DNA from: an uncultured Kiritimatiellota bacterium
Lineage (GTDB): Bacteria; Verrucomicrobiota; Kiritimatiellia; RFP12; UBA1067
Assembly (NCBI GenBank): GCA_934675625.1
Contig: CAKURH010000037.1
Location: 1-32,470, forward strand
Direction: 5' to 3'
DNA length: 32,470 nt
Part shown: positions 7,731 through 15,047 of the stretch, piece after piece
How the letters are laid out: every line of letters starts with the position of its first letter
Position numbering within the stretch: position 1 is the stretch's first letter
Position numbers and translations under genes: made by a program
Notes under the pieces: generated by a model
What the model saw: the letters and a program-made list of their open reading frames with translations, nothing else
Told to the model about the DNA's origin: nothing
The model's database searches: none

Positions 7731-9938
7731 ATGAGGCTTTTTCGGCAAGTTGTTTTCGCGGGCGGCATCCTCCTCTCGCCGGGCGTCTTCGCGGGCGCCG
7801 GGTGGGAGGTCCTGCCCATCTACGGCGGCGGGCGCATCCTCGACGTGTTCTTCACGCGCAACCCGCAGGTCCTGTATGCGGTGAGCGACGTGGGCGGCCC
7901 CTACCGCACGGACGACGGCGGGCTCTCGTGGCGTCCGCTCCACGTCGGCTATCCGTACGCCTGGCGCGTGCGGCAGATGAACAAGGCGTATACGCTGAAT
8001 GTCGATCCGCGTGACGAGAACAGCGTCATTGCCGGATGCGGCGACGACCCGAAGCATCCGGGCGGCATTCTCGTGACGCGCGACGGCGGGAAGACGTGGA
8101 AGGAAGCGGCCATCGCGAACTTCCGCGCCAACGCGCCGTTCCGCAAGACGACGGGACGCACGATTGCTCGGAATCCGTTCAACCCGGACGAGCTGGTCGC
8201 GGGCGCCGACGGTTCGGGGCTGCTGCGGTCGCGCACGAACGGCAACGTGTGGAAGCCGCTCGGTCTTGACGGACGGTATTTCACCTGCATCCGCTACGAC
8301 GAGAACGTCGAGGGCCGCATCTGGGCCGCCGCGCCGGGATACGAGGACATTCCCGGCGAGGCCCGCTGGATGGCGAGCGGGCGCATCCCCCACCCCGTGC
8401 CGCGCGCGGAGCGCGAGCGCGGGTTCTACCGGTCGGACGACGGCGGCGCGAACTGGGCGCGACTGGAGATCGGGCGCATCCCGACGGAGTTCACGCAGGT
8501 CAAGGGCGACCCGTGGCTCGTCGGCATCTTTGACGAGTGCCGCGTCAAGCGTTCCAGGGACGGTGCGCACTGGGAGGATTTTCACGAGGGGCTTCCCGAA
8601 CTGCCGCCCGGCACGCAGGTCTGGGACAACTGGAACACGCAGAAGGGCAATTACCAGGCGATTTCCGCCGGGGACGGCTTCTGGATCGTCGCCGACACGC
8701 GCGGCAACTGCTTTACGCGCGGCGTGAATGACGCGGCGTGGAAGGCCGCGCCCATGAGGACGGCCGTCGCCTCCGATCCGGTCTGCGAGCCCAACGTGCG
8801 CGCGTTCATGCCGCAGACGACTGCGGTCGTCGTCGATCCGCGCGATGCGCGGCACTGGCTGTCGTCCGACTGGTACACGATCTGGGAGACGACGGACGCG
8901 GGAGAGAACTGGCACACGCGCATCCGGGGCATCCAGCAGATCTGCCCGTTTGTCCTCGCGGCGAGTCCGTTCGACGCGCAAACGCTGTTCTACGGCGCGG
9001 CGGACAATCCGCTCTACGTCTCGCACGACGGCGGCCAGTCCTTCCGACACCTTCACCGCGAAGGGCCGCTTGCGGAGAGCGTCAACGCGGTTGCGTTCTC
9101 GCGCGTGACGGAGGGGCTCGCCCTCGTCTGCGGCGGCAAGTTCGCGCCGTGCGTCCGCCGCACGCGCGACAACGGGCGGACGTGGGAGATATGCGCCCAG
9201 AAGGGGCTACCCGTGCAGAAGCCGGATCTGGCGTGGTCGGTCGGCGATGGCTTCCACCCCGTCTATTCCGTGGTTGCGCATCCGAATGCCGACGTCTTCT
9301 ATGCGGCGGCCGGCGGCTGGGTCGGCGCGGGCAAGGGCGGCGTCTACCGCTCGACGGACGCGGGCGAGACGTGGGAATGGTTCGGCGAGGGGCTGGAGCC
9401 CGACCGCCTCTTCTTCAAGATGATGGAGTTCGGCAACGGCAACGCGCTTGCCGTGTCCGAATCGGGCGATCTCGTCTGCTGGGGCATGGACGGGAAGAAG
9501 GTCTACCGACGGGGGCCGTCGGACGACCGGTGGACGAAGATCGACTTCACGATGACGCAGAAGGCCGGGCGCGGCACGCCGGCGGTGACGGCCGTGCCGG
9601 GGAAGCCCGGCTGGTTCGTCGCGGACAATGGGAACGACGAGGCGGCGCTGTTCCTCTCGCGCGACGGCGGGCGCACGTTCGAGCGGCAGTGGCTGATGAG
9701 CGGCGAGTTCCAGCGCGTCGCGTGCGATCCGTTCGTTCCCGGCCTGCTCTATGCCGCAGGGACGGACGCCGTCTACGTTTCCCGCGACTATGGCGCGCAT
9801 TTCGCCGTCCTGCCCGGCGGGTTCGACTATCCCTGCGACGCCGAGCCGACGCTGTTCGCCGACCGGGGGCGGCTGTGGGCCACCGTCGGCGGGTCGGGCT
9901 GCTTCACGCGCCGCGTGTTCAAGTGGACGGAGGAGTGA
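7731..9938 (+). CDS. Secreted Asp-box beta-propeller, GH74-like
   Basis: The 735-residue product has a signal peptide (MRLFRQVVFAGGILLSPGVFA) and about ten Asp-box/BNR motifs of the S/TxDxGxxW/F type, among them TDDGGLSW, TRDGGKTW, SDDGGANW, SHDGGQSF, STDAGETW and SRDGGRTF. They run over the whole length and imply two tandem beta-propellers, as in GH74 xyloglucanases and related sortilin-like proteins. The opening GGGRILDVFFTRNPQVLYAV and SDVGGPYRTDDGG resemble the GH74 start (xxDVGGxYRxxDGG). An endo- or exo-glycanase on a beta-glucan or xyloglucan-like chain is possible, but catalytic aspartates cannot be assigned with confidence. It lies 21 nt after the beta-strand protein and 2 nt before the phosphatase gene. 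Confidence 0.75.
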   Translation: MRLFRQVVFAGGILLSPGVFAGAGWEVLPIYGGGRILDVFFTRNPQVLYAVSDVGGPYRTDDGGLSWRPLHVGYPYAWRVRQMNKAYTLNVDPRDENSVIAGCGDDPKHPGGILVTRDGGKTWKEAAIANFRANAPFRKTTGRTIARNPFNPDELVAGADGSGLLRSRTNGNVWKPLGLDGRYFTCIRYDENVEGRIWAAAPGYEDIPGEARWMASGRIPHPVPRAERERGFYRSDDGGANWARLEIGRIPTEFTQVKGDPWLVGIFDECRVKRSRDGAHWEDFHEGLPELPPGTQVWDNWNTQKGNYQAISAGDGFWIVADTRGNCFTRGVNDAAWKAAPMRTAVASDPVCEPNVRAFMPQTTAVVVDPRDARHWLSSDWYTIWETTDAGENWHTRIRGIQQICPFVLAASPFDAQTLFYGAADNPLYVSHDGGQSFRHLHREGPLAESVNAVAFSRVTEGLALVCGGKFAPCVRRTRDNGRTWEICAQKGLPVQKPDLAWSVGDGFHPVYSVVAHPNADVFYAAAGGWVGAGKGGVYRSTDAGETWEWFGEGLEPDRLFFKMMEFGNGNALAVSESGDLVCWGMDGKKVYRRGPSDDRWTKIDFTMTQKAGRGTPAVTAVPGKPGWFVADNGNDEAALFLSRDGGRTFERQWLMSGEFQRVACDPFVPGLLYAAGTDAVYVSRDYGAHFAVLPGGFDYPCDAEPTLFADRGRLWATVGGSGCFTRRVFKWTEE

Positions 9939-9940
9939 CG

Positions 9941-10915
9941 ATGGACAGGCGGGGATTTCTCACGGGCGCGTTCGGTGCCGGGGCGGTGTTCGCGACGTCG
10001 CGGCTTCCGGCGGCGGAGACGCGGGACGACCTTTCCCTCTTCGCGCGACGCGGAGCCTGGGAGCAGCTGTCGATTGCGTTTGGCGCGGTCGAGATCGGGC
10101 TCGAGAAGCCGTTCTCCGTCCTGCACATTTCCGACACGCACCTGACGGCGGCGGGCGAGGAGGAGAACCTGAAGAAGCAGACGCTGTGCTGCAAGCGTAC
10201 GCGCGGCTTCGGCGGACGGCAGGAGGAGGCCCTGCGCGATTCGATCGCGTGGGCGAAGCGGCACTGCGACGGCCTCGTCCACACGGGCGATCTGATCGAC
10301 TGGCAGAGCGAGGCGAACTTTGCGCTCGTGAGAAAGTATTTCGGCGACGGGCTGACGGGCTGTCTCGGCAACCATGAGTTCTCGACCGACATGTGGCTGA
10401 GCGACCCCAAGGAGACGCCGACGGAAGCCTACAAGGAGAATACGCGCGGTCTTCTCGCGAAGGTCTATCCGTTCGACGTCTCGCTGCAGTCCACGGTCCT
10501 GAACGGTGTCAACTTCGTGACGATGGATGACGTCTACGGCACGGTCACGCGCGGACAGGTCGAACGCTTTGCGGCGGAGGTGAAGAAGGGGCTGCCGATC
10601 GTCCTCTGCCTGCACGTGCCGCTTTTCACGGACGCGATCTGCCGGGCGCAGTCGCACTACTGGGATTGGCGCAATCCGAAGTTCAGGCGCACGGACATCC
10701 CCGATGGCGAATGGTTTCTCGCCGACTTCCGTCGTCAGCGCGAGGATCCGGTGACGCGGGACTTCATCGCGTCGCTCAGGGCGCAGCCGCTGCTCAAGGC
10801 GATTCTCGCGGGGCATTTGCACTTCACGGCGGAAGACCGGTTTTCGCCGACGGCGATGCAGTTCGTCGTCGGCGGGAACTTCATGTTCCACGGACGGGAA
10901 ATCCTGTTCTCCTGA
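9941..10915 (+). CDS. Tat-exported calcineurin-like metallophosphoesterase
   Basis: The 324-residue protein starts with a twin-arginine signal (MDRRGFLTGAFGAGAVFATS) and is predicted to be folded before export to the periplasm. All metal-binding blocks of the calcineurin-like fold are present: D65-T-H67 in HISDTHL, GDLID with D117, GNHE with N144-H145, LHVPL, and AGHLHF near the end. It probably hydrolyses a phosphomonoester or phosphodiester, with two metal ions. The start is fixed by GGAGGAG immediately upstream, overlapping the end of the previous gene; the gap between genes is only 2 nt. Its place among glycosidases suggests dephosphorylation of a decorated glycan or its product, which is inference. 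Confidence 0.88.
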   Translation: MDRRGFLTGAFGAGAVFATSRLPAAETRDDLSLFARRGAWEQLSIAFGAVEIGLEKPFSVLHISDTHLTAAGEEENLKKQTLCCKRTRGFGGRQEEALRDSIAWAKRHCDGLVHTGDLIDWQSEANFALVRKYFGDGLTGCLGNHEFSTDMWLSDPKETPTEAYKENTRGLLAKVYPFDVSLQSTVLNGVNFVTMDDVYGTVTRGQVERFAAEVKKGLPIVLCLHVPLFTDAICRAQSHYWDWRNPKFRRTDIPDGEWFLADFRRQREDPVTRDFIASLRAQPLLKAILAGHLHFTAEDRFSPTAMQFVVGGNFMFHGREILFS

Positions 10916-10926
10916 AAGGCACCCAC

Positions 10927-13560
10927 ATGAAAACGAAGCAGAACGTTGTTCGGATCTTGGGAGTGGTCGCGGTCGTGTCAGGCTTCTGCGCCTCGGATGC
11001 GGACGCCGCCGCCGAGGAGCGTCCGCCGTGGCGGGATCCGCGCGTCTTCGCGGTCAACCGGCTGCCGGCGCGCGCCGTGGCGGTGCCGTGCGAGAGCGAA
11101 GAGCTGGCGCTCGCCATCGCGCGCGGCGAGAAGCCGCGCACCGCGTCCCGGTGGATCGAGTCGCTGAACGGGGTGTGGCACTTCCAGTGGAAGCACTCGG
11201 TCGAGGTGGCGACGTGGGAGAAGGAGGGCCCGGTCACGGTGCCGGGGTGCTGGCAGCTGCAGGGGGCCTACGATCCGCCGAACTACACGAACAGCCGGTA
11301 TCCCATCGCCGGATACGAGACGGGCGATCCGCTCGCCGAACCGCCGCGCGATTTCACGAGTCATTACTACCGCAATCCGGTCGGGCTCTATTCGCGCACG
11401 TTTGCGCTGCCGGCGGACTGGGAGGGGCGGCGCACGGTCATTCACTTCGGCGGCGTGTCGTCCGCGATGTACGTGCGGCTCAACGGGCGGGACGTCGGCT
11501 ATTCGGAGGACAGCCGGCTGCCGGCGGAATTCGACCTGACGCCTTACCTCGTGCGCGGCGAAAACAGGCTGGAGGTCGAGGTCTTCAAGCACAGCGACGG
11601 GACTTATCTTGAAGACCAGGACTTCTGGCGGCTTTCGGGGATCTTCCGCGATGTCTGGCTCGTGTCGGAACTGCCCGGCGCGGCGCGGGACCTGATTGTC
11701 GAGGCGACGCTCTCGGACGATTACCGCGAAGGACGTCTCGTCGTGCGCGACGAGAAGGGCGCGACGCTTCTTGAAAAGACATACGCGCATCCACGGCTCT
11801 GGAATGCGGGTGAGCCGAACCTGTATTACGAGGTCATCCCCTTGAGGGAAGACGCCTGGCTGTTCCCGCGTACGGACTACCGGGCCGTGGCGTTTGGCTT
11901 CCGAAAGGTCGAGATCAGGGACGCGGTCGTCTACGTCAACGGCACGCGCCTCTTGGTCAAGGGCGTCAACCGCCACGAAATGAGTCCGGCGGGCGGCTAC
12001 ACGGTGACGGAAGCGGAGATGAGGCGTGATCTTGAGATCTTCAGGGATCTCAACATCAACGCCGTGCGCACGTGCCACTATCCCGATGACCCGCTCTGGT
12101 ATGAGCTCTGCGACAGGGCGGGCGTCTTCGTCTGCTGCGAGGCGAACGTCGAAGCGCACGGCGTGGACGACTTCTATTCCCCGGACGGCAAGTGGCTGCC
12201 GGCGAATCCGCTCTATCATGACGTCCTCGTGAGCCGTGGCGTGAACATGGCGAAGACCTTCCGCAACCATCCCTCGATCATCTTCTGGTCGCTCGGCAAC
12301 GAAAGCGGCGACGGGCCGGCCCTGTCGGATGCGTATGCCGCGATCCGGAAGCTCGACGCGACGCGCCCGATTCAGTATGAGGGCGCGCAGTTCAGGGCGC
12401 ATAGCGACATCATGTGTCCGATGTACTGGCCGGCGGAAAAGGCGGAACGGTATGTCGCTGACCGTCCGAAGAAGCCGTTCATCCTGTGCGAATACGCCCA
12501 CGCGATGGGCAACTCGACCGGCGACTTGTCCGCCTACTGGCGGCTGGCCGAGAAATATCCGTCCTTTCAGGGCGGGTTCATCTGGGATTTCGCCGACCAG
12601 GCCCTCTGGAAGACGGACGCGCGCGGCCGCTGGCTCGCCTACGGCGGCGACTTCGGGGACAGGCCGAACGACGACAACTTCAACTGCAACGGACTCGTGG
12701 ACGCGCTCCGGAACTACCACCCCGGCGCGTATGAGGTGCGCGCGGTCTACAGCGGTCGGGTGGGGACTGTCCCCGCGCCGGACTTCGTGCCGCAGTCGGC
12801 GCCGGACAGCGCCGAGGGGGTGCCGTCCGGGCGGGACTTCACGATCAACCTCTGGCGTGCACCGACGGACAATGACCGTGGCTGGAAGATGGCGGACGTC
12901 TGTGCCGTCTGGAAGACGGCGACGGAGACACAGACGCTGCCGGCGGGCGTGACGGGCGGGCTCGAAGCCGTGGCGTTGCCGGGGGGACGTACGCTGGTCA
13001 CGTTGACGCTGGACGTTCCGACGAACCTGCCGCCGTTGCCACGGGCCGGCGTCAGCTTCACGATTCCGAGAGACTTCTCCCGCGTGACGTGGGAAGGGCG
13101 CGGGCCGCACGAAAACTACGCCGACCGCTGTGTCGCGGCAGACTTCGGAACCTATTCGGCGACGGTCGGGCTTGTCTCCGGAATCGTCGGGGCACGGGGG
13201 ACGATCGACTATCCTGCCGACCGGCTCAATCCGGACAACTACATTGAACCGGGCGAGCAGGGCCACCGCTCGGATTGCCGCCGTGTGACGTTCGCGAATG
13301 CGGCGGGACGTACGGTCACCGTCACGGCGCTCAACGCGCCGTTTGGGTTCAGCGCCTGGCCCTATGCGCAGGGTGCGCTCGAACAGGCGAAGCACCAGTG
13401 GGATCTGACGGACGAGGGCGTGATTACGGTCACCATTGACGCGGTGCAGATGGGCGTCGGCGGCGACGACAGCTGGGGTGCGCGTCCGCACGAGCCCTAT
13501 CTGCCGGGCGCCGGCCGATACGTCTTGCAATTCGCGGTCACGGAAGAGGAGGGGCGGTGA
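10927..13560 (+). CDS. GH2 beta-galactosidase (LacZ-type), central domain shortened
   Basis: This 877-residue exported LacZ-type GH2 enzyme has a signal peptide (MKTKQNVVRILGVVAVVSGF and CASDADA), the sugar-binding domain (VPGCWQLQG, YSEDSRLPAEFDLT), the barrel start KGVNRHEMSP, acid/base E459 in LGNESGDGP, and nucleophile E522 in LCEYAHAMGN. Past the barrel, GGDFGDRPNDDNFNCNGLV and RAPTDNDRG are conserved, but only about 70 residues separate them, against roughly 165 in E. coli LacZ. Most of the domain between barrel and C-terminal beta-sandwich is therefore missing, and the linker there contains a perfect palindrome (12762-12774). The C-terminal sandwich (WEGRGPHENYADR) is intact. It follows the phosphatase gene by 11 nt with AAAGG as ribosome site, and closes the operon. 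Whether it still folds as an active enzyme is open. Confidence 0.88.
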   Translation: MKTKQNVVRILGVVAVVSGFCASDADAAAEERPPWRDPRVFAVNRLPARAVAVPCESEELALAIARGEKPRTASRWIESLNGVWHFQWKHSVEVATWEKEGPVTVPGCWQLQGAYDPPNYTNSRYPIAGYETGDPLAEPPRDFTSHYYRNPVGLYSRTFALPADWEGRRTVIHFGGVSSAMYVRLNGRDVGYSEDSRLPAEFDLTPYLVRGENRLEVEVFKHSDGTYLEDQDFWRLSGIFRDVWLVSELPGAARDLIVEATLSDDYREGRLVVRDEKGATLLEKTYAHPRLWNAGEPNLYYEVIPLREDAWLFPRTDYRAVAFGFRKVEIRDAVVYVNGTRLLVKGVNRHEMSPAGGYTVTEAEMRRDLEIFRDLNINAVRTCHYPDDPLWYELCDRAGVFVCCEANVEAHGVDDFYSPDGKWLPANPLYHDVLVSRGVNMAKTFRNHPSIIFWSLGNESGDGPALSDAYAAIRKLDATRPIQYEGAQFRAHSDIMCPMYWPAEKAERYVADRPKKPFILCEYAHAMGNSTGDLSAYWRLAEKYPSFQGGFIWDFADQALWKTDARGRWLAYGGDFGDRPNDDNFNCNGLVDALRNYHPGAYEVRAVYSGRVGTVPAPDFVPQSAPDSAEGVPSGRDFTINLWRAPTDNDRGWKMADVCAVWKTATETQTLPAGVTGGLEAVALPGGRTLVTLTLDVPTNLPPLPRAGVSFTIPRDFSRVTWEGRGPHENYADRCVAADFGTYSATVGLVSGIVGARGTIDYPADRLNPDNYIEPGEQGHRSDCRRVTFANAAGRTVTVTALNAPFGFSAWPYAQGALEQAKHQWDLTDEGVITVTIDAVQMGVGGDDSWGARPHEPYLPGAGRYVLQFAVTEEEGR
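12762..12774. repeat. Palindrome GGGGACTGTCCCC inside GH2 linker
   Basis: A perfect 6+1+6 dyad lies in the non-conserved linker that replaces most of the LacZ central domain. It could be a small palindromic element inserted in frame or a deletion scar. Similar GGGGACAG strings elsewhere in the window sit in conserved protein segments and look like ordinary codon use. Confidence 0.5.
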
Positions 13561-13602
13561 CGGCCTCGTTTAGACCAGCGAATCATCCGATTCGGCGGAT
13601 GC

Positions 13603-13709
13603 GCTGACCACGAAAACGTCAAATCACCGAACGAGAATGCGCTGATTCACCGAACGAAAACACGTCAAACAACCGAACGGAAATGCGTCAAATCACCGAA
13701 CGGCATTGA
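13603..13709 (+). repeat. 23-nt tandem array B
   Basis: Units begin at 13618, 13641, 13664 and 13687, exactly 23 nt apart, with the core TCAAATCACCGAACGrrAA; a shortened unit (about 15 nt) lies at 13603-13617 and a vaguer one may start near 13579. Relative to array A, the core changes from TGACGGAACG to TCACCGAACG, so two G positions become C together while GAACG is kept. The last unit overlaps the -35 box of the DUF4143 ATPase promoter. Confidence 0.85.
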
Positions 13710-13735
13710 CCTTCCAACGGCGAATATGGTATACT
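13706..13735 (+). promoter_or_regulatory. Promoter of the DUF4143 ATPase gene
   Basis: TTGACC (13706-13711) and TATACT (13730-13735) are separated by 18 nt; TGG before TATACT makes it an extended -10. ATG 13743 lies 7 nt after the -10, so the mRNA is probably leaderless. Unit 4 of array B overlaps the -35, an ideal place for a repressor bound to the array. Confidence 0.7.
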
Positions 13736-13742
13736 GCTTTCG

Positions 13743-15047
13743 ATGAAAGCCGAGAAAACTTACCGAAAACGCATACTTGACGCCGTTTTGGAGCGAAAAC
13801 TGGTGGGGGCGGGGGCCGTTCTCGTCGAAGGTCCCAAATGGTGCGGCAAGACGACGACCTGCGAGCAGCATGCGAAGAGCGTTCTGTACATGGCAGACCC
13901 CGTGCGCCGCGACCGCTACCTGATGCAGGCCTCGGTTGACATCACGGAACTGCTGAAGGGTGACCAGCCCCGGCTGATTGACGAATGGCAGGACGCGCCG
14001 AAGTTCTGGGACGCGATTCGCTACGATGTCGATCATTCGGAAGGGCTTGGCCACTACATCCTGACCGGCTCGGCCGTTCCGCCGGATGACAGGAACGAGC
14101 GAAGCGGAAAGAAGGACATCGTCCATTCTGGGACGGGGCGCATCGTGCGCGTGAGGATGCGTCCGATGTCGCTCTGGGAATCGGGTGAGTCGTCCGGCGA
14201 GGTCTCGCTGTCCGCGCTCTTCGCGGGCGAGCGGTTGGCGGCGGCGAAGGCCAAGGAATGGTCGCTGGCGGAGGTCGCTTACCTAATCTGCCGTGGCGGA
14301 TGGCCCCAGGCAGTCAACCTGAAGGGCGACGTCGCGCTGGATCAGGCGTTCGCCTATGTCGATGCCGTCGTGAATTCGGACGTGTCGCGGGTCGATGGCG
14401 TGTCGCGTGATCCCGCCCGCGTCCGCCGTCTGCTGAAGTCGTATGCGCGGTTGCAGGGCACGCAGTCCACGATTCCGAGCATTCGCAAGGACATGGCGGG
14501 GGATCGGCACGGGCCGGACGACGACACGATCTCGTCCTATCTGACGGCGCTGCGGAAGATCTTCGTGGTTGAGGATGCCGAGGCGTGGTGTCCGGCGTTG
14601 CGCTCGAAGGCAGCGATCCGCCTGTCGGACACGCGGTACTTCTCGGATCCGTCGATCGCGACGGCGGCGCTCGGCCTGGGGCCGGAAGACCTGATGAACG
14701 ACATCCGCGCCTACGGCTGGTTCTTCGAGGCGATGGCCGTGCGCGACTTGCGTGTCTATGCCGATGCCCTGAACGGGCAGGTGAGCCATTACCTGGATCG
14801 GAACGGGCTTGAATGCGATGCGGTCGTGCATTTGCGGAACGGCGCGAGCGGCCTTGTCGAAATCAAGCTGGGCGGCGAACAGCTCATCGAGAAAGGGGCG
14901 AAGACCCTGAACGAGCTGTCGGGGCTGATCGACACGTCGCGCCAGCGGGATGTCGCATTCAAGATGGTCGTGACGGCGACCGGCGATGCCGCCTATCGGC
15001 GGACGGACGGCATCATCGTCTGTCCGCTCTCGGCGCTGAGGCCGTAG
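13743..15047 (+). CDS. AAA_14/DUF4143 ATP-binding protein
   Basis: This 434-residue protein belongs to the widespread AAA_14-DUF4143 family, whose cellular role is not established. The Walker A motif is GPKWCGKT (residues 30-37), Walker B is RLIDEWQ (77-83), and sensor 1 is LTGSA. The C-terminal DUF4143 part contains ECDAVVHL followed by GLVEIKLG, resembling a PD-(D/E)xK nuclease-like core. No Shine-Dalgarno is seen; the start lies 7 nt after the -10 box, directly behind the 23-nt array B. Its last 35 nt overlap the convergent gene at 15013. The gene interrupts the sequence between two CAZyme transcription units, consistent with insertion of an array-plus-ATPase module. Confidence 0.88.
   Translation: MKAEKTYRKRILDAVLERKLVGAGAVLVEGPKWCGKTTTCEQHAKSVLYMADPVRRDRYLMQASVDITELLKGDQPRLIDEWQDAPKFWDAIRYDVDHSEGLGHYILTGSAVPPDDRNERSGKKDIVHSGTGRIVRVRMRPMSLWESGESSGEVSLSALFAGERLAAAKAKEWSLAEVAYLICRGGWPQAVNLKGDVALDQAFAYVDAVVNSDVSRVDGVSRDPARVRRLLKSYARLQGTQSTIPSIRKDMAGDRHGPDDDTISSYLTALRKIFVVEDAEAWCPALRSKAAIRLSDTRYFSDPSIATAALGLGPEDLMNDIRAYGWFFEAMAVRDLRVYADALNGQVSHYLDRNGLECDAVVHLRNGASGLVEIKLGGEQLIEKGAKTLNELSGLIDTSRQRDVAFKMVVTATGDAAYRRTDGIIVCPLSALRP

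Noticed and set aside
6168..9056. Very long open frame on the minus strand opposite the beta-strand and propeller genes
   Set aside because: The translation is arginine-, valine- and alanine-rich without domain motifs, as expected for antisense frames in GC-rich codon use; the plus-strand genes are clear.
10978..13530. Long antisense open frame opposite the LacZ gene
   Set aside because: Same codon-bias effect; no start signal, no family motif, and the plus strand encodes an unmistakable GH2.
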